Origin: DASRHD01 sp035485575
Lineage (GTDB): Bacteria; Verrucomicrobiota; Verrucomicrobiia; Opitutales; Opitutaceae
NCBI GenBank assembly: GCA_035485575.1
Contig: DATHNW010000019.1
Location: forward strand, 62,001-126,000
DNA length: 64,000 nt
Direction of reading: 5' to 3'
The translations under genes and the position numbers were made by a program. Shown here one piece after another: positions 27,401 through 34,652 of the stretch; positions within the stretch are counted from its first letter, which is position 1, and each line of letters begins with the position of its first letter. A model generated the notes under the pieces. That model made no database searches. It had not been told where the DNA came from and saw nothing but the letters and a program-made list of their open reading frames with translations.

Positions 27401-27933
27401 GCAGCGCACCCAGCGCCATCGTGCTCGCGCCCAAGGCCGGCCTTGATGACTACGGCGTCGGACGCCTCCTCGCCAACGGCAATGTGCTCTTCGCCGAGAA
27501 TCAGGTCCTGCTCAACCTCATCGAGACCGGAACCACGCTCACTTTTGCCGCCATCGCGATCATGTCGCTCGACGATATCAGCTTCCATGGCAACCAGTGC
27601 GACTGTGATCTGGCTGTGGATTACGTTTACTACAACGCGATGCTCTTCGGCTTCTCCGTGCGCGCGCATGACAACCGCTTCAAGGAGGGCTTCATGAACG
27701 CGTTGTTTTCCGCCGCGGTGCTCGGCTTCATGGCCTCGGCCTCGGGCAACCAGGCCACGCACTGCCTGCAGGTCAAGGGCTTCCTCCCCGCCCTGACCAT
27801 CAAGACGCCCAACAGCGTTCTCATGAGCGCCCTCCTCCCCAGCTACTGCGAAAAGTTCGCCGTCATGACCGAGGCGTTCGGCAGCCAAACCCATAACTAT
27901 TCAGCTTATCAGGTTAACCCTCAATCGCCATGA
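24424..27933 (+). CDS. DUF6519/beta-helix protein of the eCIS cluster (candidate fibre or baseplate appendage)
   Basis: 1169 residues, the largest protein of the cluster. The N-terminus MKGDFSDWRFDPTENFNGVL, then QQQGKVLLDRDWNEQTRIT, matches the DUF6519 domain I associate with contractile injection loci. Residues of about 450-1090 show serial short strands (ENITLLNLKNVTISGCGPRT, LVIRGCTLTNDDET, IDISRNRILENGENI, ISFHGNQCDCDL), a pectate-lyase-like parallel beta-helix. No catalytic acids typical of a lyase are evident. With no Afp13-type fibre in the locus, this is the most plausible target-recognition protein, but that is inference. It shares a 4-nt overlap with the next gene. Confidence 0.75.
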   Translation: MKGDFSDWRFDPTENFNGVLQQQGKVLLDRDWNEQTRITKHWQDTAGRDAIGPLVAAVPAAAPNGFKIESAAKTIIGGQNAIELTVDPGRIWADGLLAYLPPVDPAHPTVPVNREATYLQPPLQDPPGDITSLATGVRDCVVLELSRESFNGFQWPDRLIEPALGGPDTTERVQTKLAFKLWRLADDEDCHTIHDKLQDDPGKFGKLTVSLQPTTVVPGDCPVVEGGGYTGFEHNLYRVEIADVTSGEAMFKWSQWNGGLVGRGLFDASGTPSKVTLTANLTAIINSGLTDFYLEALAYDTDLGCWRVTYGATATLNNDNELELGATAVFGTFPTSSDPVFFRLWNGLEPVSDYTNSATPVELRDGIQFVFDVPGASAFYRPGDYWTFPVRAGEIKNPDTLIDAQPPVGVIYHRVPLAVITWGASFDTTVDGEIEDCRRRFRPLTQLDTCCTFRVGNGDTSIGDFESIQDAINALPPEGGEVCILPGTYTENITLLNLKNVTISGCGPRTVIQSKPPINETGSADPVISVIGGRNITLESFAVEADDSGPGILMQGYNYLLDSEDDLATGPLFNATISEVLVSAGLKSAVRAEFVRGLVIRGCTLTNDDETNNEHTLVVLADDALIERNSIEVAIRSKEINEGFNFSSFDAGGYALGGLQLEGMCERVRVIDNLIRGGSGHGITLGSIIPVNNDGNPVPPDTTGGGTPIDPCAPTQPAGILIDEIDLTFTFGDGQVAQIASGGALYEITIERNRIYEMGVCGIGVVGFFDLSTTDQFISVSGLNILGNDIRQNLRRELSPIPAAKQNTMGYGGISLADVEDLVVQDNLIAQNSDNAYDPVCGIFVLHAEGIDISRNRILENGENIPDSSLGLNIPKTGHHGGIVIVYGLAPATFGTIGTNDVALGTGAPAVKIHANVVTVPLGPALWMRALGPVSVLGNQLATRGIVQSGVSNTMIGAAVLIGNLGLSEEIYLQFISYAAIAKGSVSPPETPGSAPSAIVLAPKAGLDDYGVGRLLANGNVLFAENQVLLNLIETGTTLTFAAIAIMSLDDISFHGNQCDCDLAVDYVYYNAMLFGFSVRAHDNRFKEGFMNALFSAAVLGFMASASGNQATHCLQVKGFLPALTIKTPNSVLMSALLPSYCEKFAVMTEAFGSQTHNYSAYQVNPQSP

Positions 27934-29000
27934 TCAATTCCTCCGCCAATTCCGCCCCCGCGCGTGAAATTCCGATCGCCGACCTGCACAAGACGTTTGA
28001 TGCGCAGATCAGCACGCTCGATCCGCAGCGCGCTCAGGATGTCGCCGATCTGGGTACCGTGCGCTCGGCCAAAGCCGCCACGCTGGCGCACGAGCAGAAC
28101 TTGCTCACCCGCAAGCTCGGGGCCAATGACCCGCGTATCGCCGCCCTCGTCCAGCAGCAGGCCCGCAACGCCGCGCTGCAAACCGTGCTCACCGCGGAGG
28201 TCACCCGCGCGCAGACGCCCGCGCCCGCCGTCTCCGCCCAGAGCTACATCTTCCATGGGTATGTCTTCGATGCACAGAACCAGCCCCTGCCCAAGTTGAG
28301 CGTCGCCCTTTACGACGATGAAGGCAATTGGTTCAGCGAACTCGGCTATGGTTGCACGGATGAAAAAGGCTATTTTCTCATGCGTTATGACCGGGCGCAG
28401 AAGCCCAAACCGGCACCCGCGCCGCAACCCGCTCCCACCCCCGCCCCGCCGGCGCCGGCACCCGCTCCATCGCCAATTACCGGCAAGCTCTTTGGCACGA
28501 GCGAAGCCGATGTCACCAACGTCGTGACGCCGATCGACATAGTCGTGAAAAGATCCGGTGACACCACCGGCCGGTTTGACGTCAACATCCGCGTCTTTGA
28601 TCAGCAACAAAAGCTGCTCTACTGCGATCCCAAGCCCTTGCAGCCGCAGCTCGGCCAGGTCGACTACCGGGTCATTATCATCGGCGCCGATGCCGCCACC
28701 TGCACACCCCCGCCGGATACCTCTTCACCCGGCACGACCGAAAAAAATCCCGGCACTTACACTCCCGCACGCGATATCGCCTCATTGCGCAAGCAGCCGG
28801 CCGCGCCACAATCCAAGGTTGCCGCCAAAGCCGCCGTGCCCGTGAAAGCCGCTTCCTCGGCTGCTGCGAAAAAGAAGTCCGCACCGGCCAAGAGCCGCGC
28901 CGCTGCTCCGGCAAAAATTGCCGGCGCCAAGCGCCCCGTCAAAAAATCTCCCGCCGCCAAACGCAAGCCACCTTCGCGCAAAAAGAAAAAATCAAAGTGA
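27930..29000 (+). CDS. coiled-coil/Pro-linker protein with Lys/Ala-rich tail
   Basis: 356 residues in four parts. Residues 1-95 are helical and Gln/Ala-rich (IAALVQQQARNAALQTVL), likely a coiled coil. Residues about 105-150 contain YIFHGYVFDAQNQPLPKLSV, a carboxypeptidase-regulatory-like beta-sandwich pattern, interrupted by a Pro/Ala stretch and resumed around IDIVVKRSGDTTGRFDVNI. The last about 90 residues are Lys/Ala/Pro-rich (SSAAAKKKSAPAKSRAAAPA), like a histone H1 tail. It sits exactly between structural and effector genes. Nucleic acid or acidic-surface binding and a role as adaptor or cargo are possibilities only. Confidence 0.6.
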   Translation: MINSSANSAPAREIPIADLHKTFDAQISTLDPQRAQDVADLGTVRSAKAATLAHEQNLLTRKLGANDPRIAALVQQQARNAALQTVLTAEVTRAQTPAPAVSAQSYIFHGYVFDAQNQPLPKLSVALYDDEGNWFSELGYGCTDEKGYFLMRYDRAQKPKPAPAPQPAPTPAPPAPAPAPSPITGKLFGTSEADVTNVVTPIDIVVKRSGDTTGRFDVNIRVFDQQQKLLYCDPKPLQPQLGQVDYRVIIIGADAATCTPPPDTSSPGTTEKNPGTYTPARDIASLRKQPAAPQSKVAAKAAVPVKAASSAAAKKKSAPAKSRAAAPAKIAGAKRPVKKSPAAKRKPPSRKKKKSK

Positions 29001-29968
29001 GGCATGCCCCGCCAGCCCGCGCTTCCGCCTCTGTGCGCCGCCCTGCCGCTGCGCCGCATGCTGCGCGCACGCCGGATTCTGTTTTCCAAGTCCAAAATCC
29101 GGCGGTGGGTTCCGCGCTCCTCATCGATGGCTGCCCCTGCGGCGGTGGTTGTCCGCGGTGCCAGAGAAATAATCAGACGTTCCAGGTTAAGTTCGAGAAC
29201 AGCGAATCCGGAGCCGCCTCATGGCACGAGGCCGAGGATGTCGCCAGGCCGCCGTTGAACACACCGAAACCATCCGCTGCGTTGGCGATGAACGGCAAAC
29301 CGGCCATGCGGTCTTTAAGGAATTTGCGCGAAATGTACATCGACGGCGGTGGTGAGGCCCCCACTCCGGCGCCGGCACCGCGTGTGCCGATTCCCGAACC
29401 GCCGCCGCCCAGGCCGAAAGAGCAAAAAGATAAACCGGCGCCGGCGTGTCCAACTAACATCAAAGTAGCGGGAACCGGAAACCTGCAGATGGACGAGAGC
29501 TTCGCTGAGGCCGGCTGGCTGACCGGCTTCGGCGGTTTTGCCATCATGGAGGTTTCCGATGCCAGTGGGAAGAATTGGGCCGGGACGGCCATTCACGAAA
29601 ACCTCCGGAACATCAAAAACACCTGCGGCCTGAAGGAAGCCTGCTCCAATGCGCATGGCGAAGGCGGCGCCGCAGGCAGCACGTTCAAAATCGGCGAGGA
29701 AAGCGATCTGCTGGGAATTACCAAACTGCCGTCGAAAAAGAATTCCTTTTATGACCAGCATTTGCTGGCGATGCAAAACGTGAGCCTGCTGCACCAGTCA
29801 GGCAAGCCGGCCTGTGAAATTCAGTGTGAACAGACGTACGATTGCAACGGCCAGCCGTTCGGACCGAAATTTGTCATTACCTATTCGCTTAAGCAGGACT
29901 CGCTCAAGGCGAACAAAAAGAAATATGACGTTACAACCGTCGATATGAAGGTGGAGGCCAAACCGTGA
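28997..29968 (+). CDS. effector candidate 1: tetracysteine tag, no eCIS_core, unknown C-terminus
   Basis: 323 residues, starting at a GTG overlapping the previous stop (GTGA). The tag CPCGGGCPRC is at residues 46-55, after an Arg/Ala/Pro leader. No eCIS_core and no HExxH follow. After a Pro-rich linker (about 120-150) comes a unique domain with LTGFGGFAIMEVSDASG, NTCGLKEACSNAHGEGG and KPACEIQCEQTYDC; several cysteines might form disulfides. This gene shows that the tag occurs without eCIS_core. It opens the effector array. The function of the C-terminal domain is unknown. Confidence 0.75.
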   Translation: MRHAPPARASASVRRPAAAPHAARTPDSVFQVQNPAVGSALLIDGCPCGGGCPRCQRNNQTFQVKFENSESGAASWHEAEDVARPPLNTPKPSAALAMNGKPAMRSLRNLREMYIDGGGEAPTPAPAPRVPIPEPPPPRPKEQKDKPAPACPTNIKVAGTGNLQMDESFAEAGWLTGFGGFAIMEVSDASGKNWAGTAIHENLRNIKNTCGLKEACSNAHGEGGAAGSTFKIGEESDLLGITKLPSKKNSFYDQHLLAMQNVSLLHQSGKPACEIQCEQTYDCNGQPFGPKFVITYSLKQDSLKANKKKYDVTTVDMKVEAKP

Positions 29969-30011
29969 TTCAGGCCCGGCCTCCAGCCTTGCCGGTCCAA
30001 TAGAGGTCAAG

Positions 30012-31454
30012 ATGCCAGCCGCGTTTGCCAGATCGGAAAGCAGGGCCAAGGCAAAATCGCCATTGCTGGCTGACGGCTTTGTCCGCCACGTGCCACGCGA
30101 TAAAAACCCAGCAGCCGGTCCAGCCAACGGGACCTGTCCCTGCGGCGGCGGCTGTCCGCGCTGTCAGACATCCTCCTCGTCAATGCCCCGTTCGCAATTA
30201 TCGATCGGTGCGCCGGGAGACCGATACGAACAGGAAGCAGAGCAGATGGCCGAACACGTGTTGCGGATGCCGGATCCAGCGACGGACAGGTCACGCGGGG
30301 CGCAACAAAGAGTGACACCGCAAATCGGACAGTTCTGCAACAGCAGTGGAGGACAAATCCAGCGTGAGATGCGGCAGCCGTATGCCATTGAAGAAGGAAG
30401 TGTCCGGGAAAAGGAGGACCTGGTTCAGGCCCGGGAGCAGCCCGGGCATATCCCGCGACTCTCGCCTGAATTCGAAAGCCGGATTGCCACACTGCAAGGA
30501 GGAGGCCAGAGGCTGGCCGAGCCGGTTCGTGCCTCGATGGAATCGCGATTCGGCCACGATTTCAGCCGGATACGCATTCACACCCATGAAACGGCAGCGG
30601 CGTTGGCTGCATCGATCAATGCCCGAGCTTTCACACTTGGACGAGATCTCGTGTTTGGAGCGGGCCAGTATGCGCCTGGGAGCGAAACTGGCCGGCGGCT
30701 GATCGCCCATGAATTGACCCACTCGATTCAACAGGGGCAAGCGCCTCATTTGAATCAATCCAAACGAAAAGCCTCTGCTCCTGCTTCAGATACCAAAGCC
30801 AGGCCCAGCTCCTTCTCCCCGGCGACGCCATCTCCCATGCCATCCCTCTCGACCGCACCAAGCGGCAGCCGCACCATCCGTTGTGTGCGATGGAATCCCA
30901 ATGTGGACACCGGCAGGAAAGTGAAACCATGGGGAGCCGGTCCCGATGGAAAAATCCTCAGGGCGAACACGGATGCCGGGACTCCGCTCGACATCTGGAA
31001 ACCAGACGACGGCCAGACCTACTGGTGTCATGGGTTTACTTTCGGCGGCAGAACCGCGACGGGAGGCCCTTATTCGCTCTGGGGCCAGGACGTGCCCACC
31101 GTGCTGAACGATGATGGTTGGAGCCCGCAAGTGGATTCCTGCGCGGCCAAACCTGGCGACCTCCTGGTCTTCAACGGAGGCAACCCGGTCACGCACTCCG
31201 GGATTGTCCAGAGCGCGGTCAACGCGAGCGGAGGCGTGGATGAATCTGCCAGCATGCTCGACTCCAAACGGGGAAGCGGATCGCAAAATACGAGTTCATG
31301 GCAAAGGAACTCCGATTACGGACAATACCGGTGCTTTTCGAAGCACCCTACTTTCGGCAGTTGCCGTTATCGCGGCATAAACGAGACCGGAACGAGTCTG
31401 CCGCTTCCTCCCGGAGATTATCCCGCGCCAACCGGAGATACCCGCGTCGGCTGA
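30012..31454 (+). CDS. effector candidate 2: eCIS_core plus papain/NlpC-like peptidase domain
   Basis: 480 residues. Tag CPCGGGCPRC at 42-51, then the pre-core motif LSIGAPGDRYEQEAEQMAE, then eCIS_core (DUF4157) at about 168-240 with MESRFGHDFSRIRIH and HELTHSIQQ. The C-terminal domain has TYWCHGFTFGG (Cys near residue 339) and AKPGDLLVFNGG followed by VTHSGIV (His near 394). This order resembles the Cys-His dyad of NlpC/P60 or CHAP amidases and other papain-like folds. It could cleave peptidoglycan or amide bonds in a target; the substrate is not readable. No signal peptide is seen. It lies 43 bp after candidate 1. Confidence 0.78.
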   Translation: MPAAFARSESRAKAKSPLLADGFVRHVPRDKNPAAGPANGTCPCGGGCPRCQTSSSSMPRSQLSIGAPGDRYEQEAEQMAEHVLRMPDPATDRSRGAQQRVTPQIGQFCNSSGGQIQREMRQPYAIEEGSVREKEDLVQAREQPGHIPRLSPEFESRIATLQGGGQRLAEPVRASMESRFGHDFSRIRIHTHETAAALAASINARAFTLGRDLVFGAGQYAPGSETGRRLIAHELTHSIQQGQAPHLNQSKRKASAPASDTKARPSSFSPATPSPMPSLSTAPSGSRTIRCVRWNPNVDTGRKVKPWGAGPDGKILRANTDAGTPLDIWKPDDGQTYWCHGFTFGGRTATGGPYSLWGQDVPTVLNDDGWSPQVDSCAAKPGDLLVFNGGNPVTHSGIVQSAVNASGGVDESASMLDSKRGSGSQNTSSWQRNSDYGQYRCFSKHPTFGSCRYRGINETGTSLPLPPGDYPAPTGDTRVG

Positions 31455-31493
31455 ATTCAATTCAATAACATCCATCACCCGATCATTCGTCTT

Positions 31494-33272
31494 ATGCCGA
31501 TCACCGCACCAGCCCGAAAAAGTTCGCCCGCTGTGTTGCGCCATGCCGTACAGCCCACGCCCTCATTGTCCAAACCAGCCGGCGCCATCAAATCCGCCGC
31601 CGCTTCTGAGTCCACGGCCTGTCCTTGCGGCGGCGGCTGCCCGAACTGCCAAGGGAAAGCTTCATTGCAAACGAGGCTTCCGGTGAGCTGGCCCGGCGAC
31701 GCCCTCGAACAAGAGGCGGACAGGATTGCTGATCAGGTGATGCACGCCTCTGCGCCGCGCGACGCCAATTCGGCTCTGCCGGGTCATGCTCGCGAGGAAG
31801 GCGCCGTGAAACAGCGGACAGCCCTTTCCATAAGCGCCGCCCGTTCCGCGCAGCCCGCATCGCAGACCCCAGGCGAATCCACTGCGTCGGCGCAGGTGAC
31901 GGATTACGTGAAGGCATCGCGTGGAGCGGGTCGCGAATTGCCCGGCGCCCCACGGGCATTTTTCGAATCACGCTTCGCCCGGGATTTTGGCGGTGTGCGC
32001 GTACACGACGACGCGCCGGCAGCCATAGCGGCCGGTTCGATTGGTGCGCGTGCTTTTACGGCCGGACAGGACATTTACTTCGCCCGTGGAGAATACGGGC
32101 CGTACAGCACAGCCGGCCGGAACTTACTGGCCCACGAGCTGGTGCACACATTGCAACAATCCTCGGGTCCCGACCCGGCCTCGGCTCCGGACGGAAAAGC
32201 CAGAGCGCGCACCGCGGCACCTGCCGTGATCCAACGGTCTCCTTTTGTGATCGAGCATTCGAGCGGCACCAATCACGAAGTGCCCGGGCTCACAGCCGGT
32301 GAAACCGAATTTGGCGCGAGCGGTTCCTCCTCTTCGCTCCTGACGCCGGCCAAACCCCGGACCGGCCGGCCCATCACCGGAGGCTTTAAAACGGACCTGG
32401 ACGTGGACACCGGCTTTGCGACCGGTGTGGACACGGCGGCCAGCAAGGACGTCGACGCCCTGATCAAGTCCGCCGGAACAAAGATCGATGCGAAACTTCT
32501 CCCGGCGGTGCGGGCCGTCGCCACCGACAAGTTCGTGCTGACCGCCCTTGAGACCTTCCTCAAGACGGATGGAGGCAGCATCGTGGCGTGGAACAACAAT
32601 AGCGGAAAATATGACGGCGATAAAAGCCCGCCGACTCTCTCGATCGGCATCGCAACGGACGACCTGGATCTTCGCTCCACGCTGGTTCATGAGTTGCTGC
32701 ACTACGTCTTCGACAAGAGCGACAGCATCCTTGCCGAAAGCAAAGACGATGGCGGGGCGGATCATCCCGCGATCGAAGCCATCGAGGCACGATACGCGAT
32801 TGTGAGCATGATTCGCTCGGGCAAGCCGCCGCTGGACAAAAAGGTCGAGGACGCATTCGGGCACTTCCTCAAAGGAGACGATTTCTTTCCCAAGATGCAG
32901 GATGCGATCGCCAAGGACGATCGCAAGGGGCTGCAGGCTATGGTCGCGCAAACGGAATTTGTAAGGCAGACTGTGAGCAGCGGCCTTCTGGGCGAAGCAT
33001 CCGGATTGGGCCTTAAGCTTCCGGGTGACCACTATAACTACAAGGCGGACCAATTTCGCGACCTGGGATTTATCTGGGCGCAAAATGCGGCGATCGTGCG
33101 CCACGCCATGAAGACCGCGGCCGCGGTTGCGGACAAAACCAAAATCCCGCTCAAGGATGTTTTTGCGACCGCCGAATGGCAGAAGGTAATGAATGCGTTC
33201 CTCGACGCGTTCGTCAAAGGACTGCGGAAAAACCGGACCAAGGGTGTTGTCTCCCTCGAAGCCGGATTGTAA
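31494..33272 (+). CDS. effector candidate 3: eCIS_core plus second HExxH domain
   Basis: 592 residues. Leader MPITAPARKSSP, tag CPCGGGCPNC at 43-52, pre-core motif LPVSWPGDALEQEADRIAD, eCIS_core at about 149-224 (FFESRFARDFGGVRVH, HELVHTLQQ). A second zincin-like motif HELLH occurs at 399-403 inside TLVHELLHYVFDKSD, followed by Glu/Asp-containing helices (ESKDDGGADHPAIEAIEARY) that may supply the third zinc ligand. The C-terminal about 190 residues are helical and unrecognised. A metalloprotease warhead is likely by motif; its target is unknown. The gene begins 39 bp after candidate 2 and ends 6 nt before candidate 4. Confidence 0.78.
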   Translation: MPITAPARKSSPAVLRHAVQPTPSLSKPAGAIKSAAASESTACPCGGGCPNCQGKASLQTRLPVSWPGDALEQEADRIADQVMHASAPRDANSALPGHAREEGAVKQRTALSISAARSAQPASQTPGESTASAQVTDYVKASRGAGRELPGAPRAFFESRFARDFGGVRVHDDAPAAIAAGSIGARAFTAGQDIYFARGEYGPYSTAGRNLLAHELVHTLQQSSGPDPASAPDGKARARTAAPAVIQRSPFVIEHSSGTNHEVPGLTAGETEFGASGSSSSLLTPAKPRTGRPITGGFKTDLDVDTGFATGVDTAASKDVDALIKSAGTKIDAKLLPAVRAVATDKFVLTALETFLKTDGGSIVAWNNNSGKYDGDKSPPTLSIGIATDDLDLRSTLVHELLHYVFDKSDSILAESKDDGGADHPAIEAIEARYAIVSMIRSGKPPLDKKVEDAFGHFLKGDDFFPKMQDAIAKDDRKGLQAMVAQTEFVRQTVSSGLLGEASGLGLKLPGDHYNYKADQFRDLGFIWAQNAAIVRHAMKTAAAVADKTKIPLKDVFATAEWQKVMNAFLDAFVKGLRKNRTKGVVSLEAGL

Positions 33273-33278
33273 CCGACC

Positions 33279-34640
33279 ATGCAATCGCACCACACACCGC
33301 AGCGCCGCGGCATATCCTCGCCAGGAAAACGCCAATCCGCTCATCCCGCCAATGGTTCATCGGTCCATGGTCATGGATTTGTTTCCGAACGTCGTGACGC
33401 CCACTGTGCCTGTGGCGGCAGCTGCCCTCGCTGCCAGGAGATGGTGCCGGTTCAGGCCAAGCTTGCGGTGAACCAGCCGGGAGACACCCACGAACAACAA
33501 GCAGATCGCTTTGCGGATACCGCTCTGCATCCGGACGGCAGGCAAGAGACGGCGTCCATCGGCCCGCCCACGCTGGAAGCCGTCAAATCCAGCCAGCTGG
33601 CCGTTGACGGCGAAAGTCTGCAGGGCAGCGGACAAGCGCTGCCGGAATACGACCGCCATTTTTTTGAGTCCCGTCTCGGGCACAATCTGGGCGATGTGCG
33701 CATTCACACCGACGCCCAGGCGGCCCGGGCCGCGCAAACGCTTTCGGCACAGGCTTTCACTCACGGACGCGATGTTTATTTCGGCGCCGGCAAGTTCCAG
33801 CCCCACGCAGCCGAGGGCCGTCGTTTGCTCGCGCACGAACTCGCCCACACCGTCCAGCAAGCCGCCGGCGGCAGCGGCCCGCGGGTCATGCGCAAACCGC
33901 TGCCCGGCGAAAATGCCGCCGCTTATAAAAGGCGCCAGGAAATCATCGACGACGCCAAGGCAACCATCCAAACGCTCGAGCACTGCCTAGCCAAAAAAAT
34001 CCCGTGCGGGGACGAAACCTTGACTCCGACCGGCGACTTCAAAATCAATGGCTGGGGCGGCGTGGCAGTGATGGAATCAGCCGCCACGCACGACGGACGT
34101 TTGAACCAGCTCGTCACCGACCTCAAGGACATCGAGCACCAATTGGAATCCGCACCGCCTTCCGCCGGAGCCCTCTCAGACGTGAAGCATCCTGAGGGGA
34201 ACGGCATGCAGATATTCAGCGGCTCCGACCTGGACAACATGTATGTCAACTACGCCCTCGCCCACGGCCTGACGTACAAGATCGCCACACTTAACGCACT
34301 ATACATCGATCACGTCGTTGAGAAAAAAAATCAGCCCAAACCCGCTCCGACCAAGCCAAAAAAGAAACCACCGCCACCGGCCAAGAAAACCGTTCCTCCT
34401 GTCACCAAGCCGGCAAAGACAGAAGACGCCGAACCGCCGAGGCATTTTGAAGAGAAAACTCCTTACACCATTGTCGTTCCCGACCCACAGAACGCCCCAT
34501 TGGTTTATCATCTCCTGCAAAGCGGCTTTGATGACAATCGCGGTCACATCCTTGATGTCTTCCGCGACGAGAAGGGTCATTTCTACCGCGGATATCACGA
34601 TCAAAAAGTCTATCTGCCGCACTGGCATGATCCCTATTGA
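33279..34640 (+). CDS. effector candidate 4: eCIS_core plus unknown C-terminal domain
   Basis: 453 residues. The tag is the variant CACGGSCPRC (43-52), followed by LAVNQPGDTHEQQADRFAD and eCIS_core at about 121-197 (FFESRLGHNLGDVRIH, HELAHTVQQ at 186-194). The middle has GDFKINGWGGVAVMES, then a Lys/Pro linker (about 350-385). The last about 50 residues (YTIVVPDPQNAPLVYHLL and YHDQKVYLPHWHDPY) resemble the end of candidate 5, including its VVPD and PLRYW-like pattern, so both may share a terminal subdomain. No second HExxH. Function unknown. Confidence 0.75.
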   Translation: MQSHHTPQRRGISSPGKRQSAHPANGSSVHGHGFVSERRDAHCACGGSCPRCQEMVPVQAKLAVNQPGDTHEQQADRFADTALHPDGRQETASIGPPTLEAVKSSQLAVDGESLQGSGQALPEYDRHFFESRLGHNLGDVRIHTDAQAARAAQTLSAQAFTHGRDVYFGAGKFQPHAAEGRRLLAHELAHTVQQAAGGSGPRVMRKPLPGENAAAYKRRQEIIDDAKATIQTLEHCLAKKIPCGDETLTPTGDFKINGWGGVAVMESAATHDGRLNQLVTDLKDIEHQLESAPPSAGALSDVKHPEGNGMQIFSGSDLDNMYVNYALAHGLTYKIATLNALYIDHVVEKKNQPKPAPTKPKKKPPPPAKKTVPPVTKPAKTEDAEPPRHFEEKTPYTIVVPDPQNAPLVYHLLQSGFDDNRGHILDVFRDEKGHFYRGYHDQKVYLPHWHDPY

Positions 34641-34652
34641 GGTGGTGAAGCC

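Noticed and set aside
26041..27894. 617-residue minus-strand frame in the beta-helix gene
   Set aside because: Asp/His/Val-rich composition typical of an antisense shadow; no start context.
5562..28997. Prophage, R-type pyocin or T6SS interpretation of the contractile genes
   Set aside because: No capsid, terminase, integrase or lysis genes, and no TssJLM membrane complex; the AAA+ ATPase, DUF4255 cap and DUF4157 cargo indicate eCIS.
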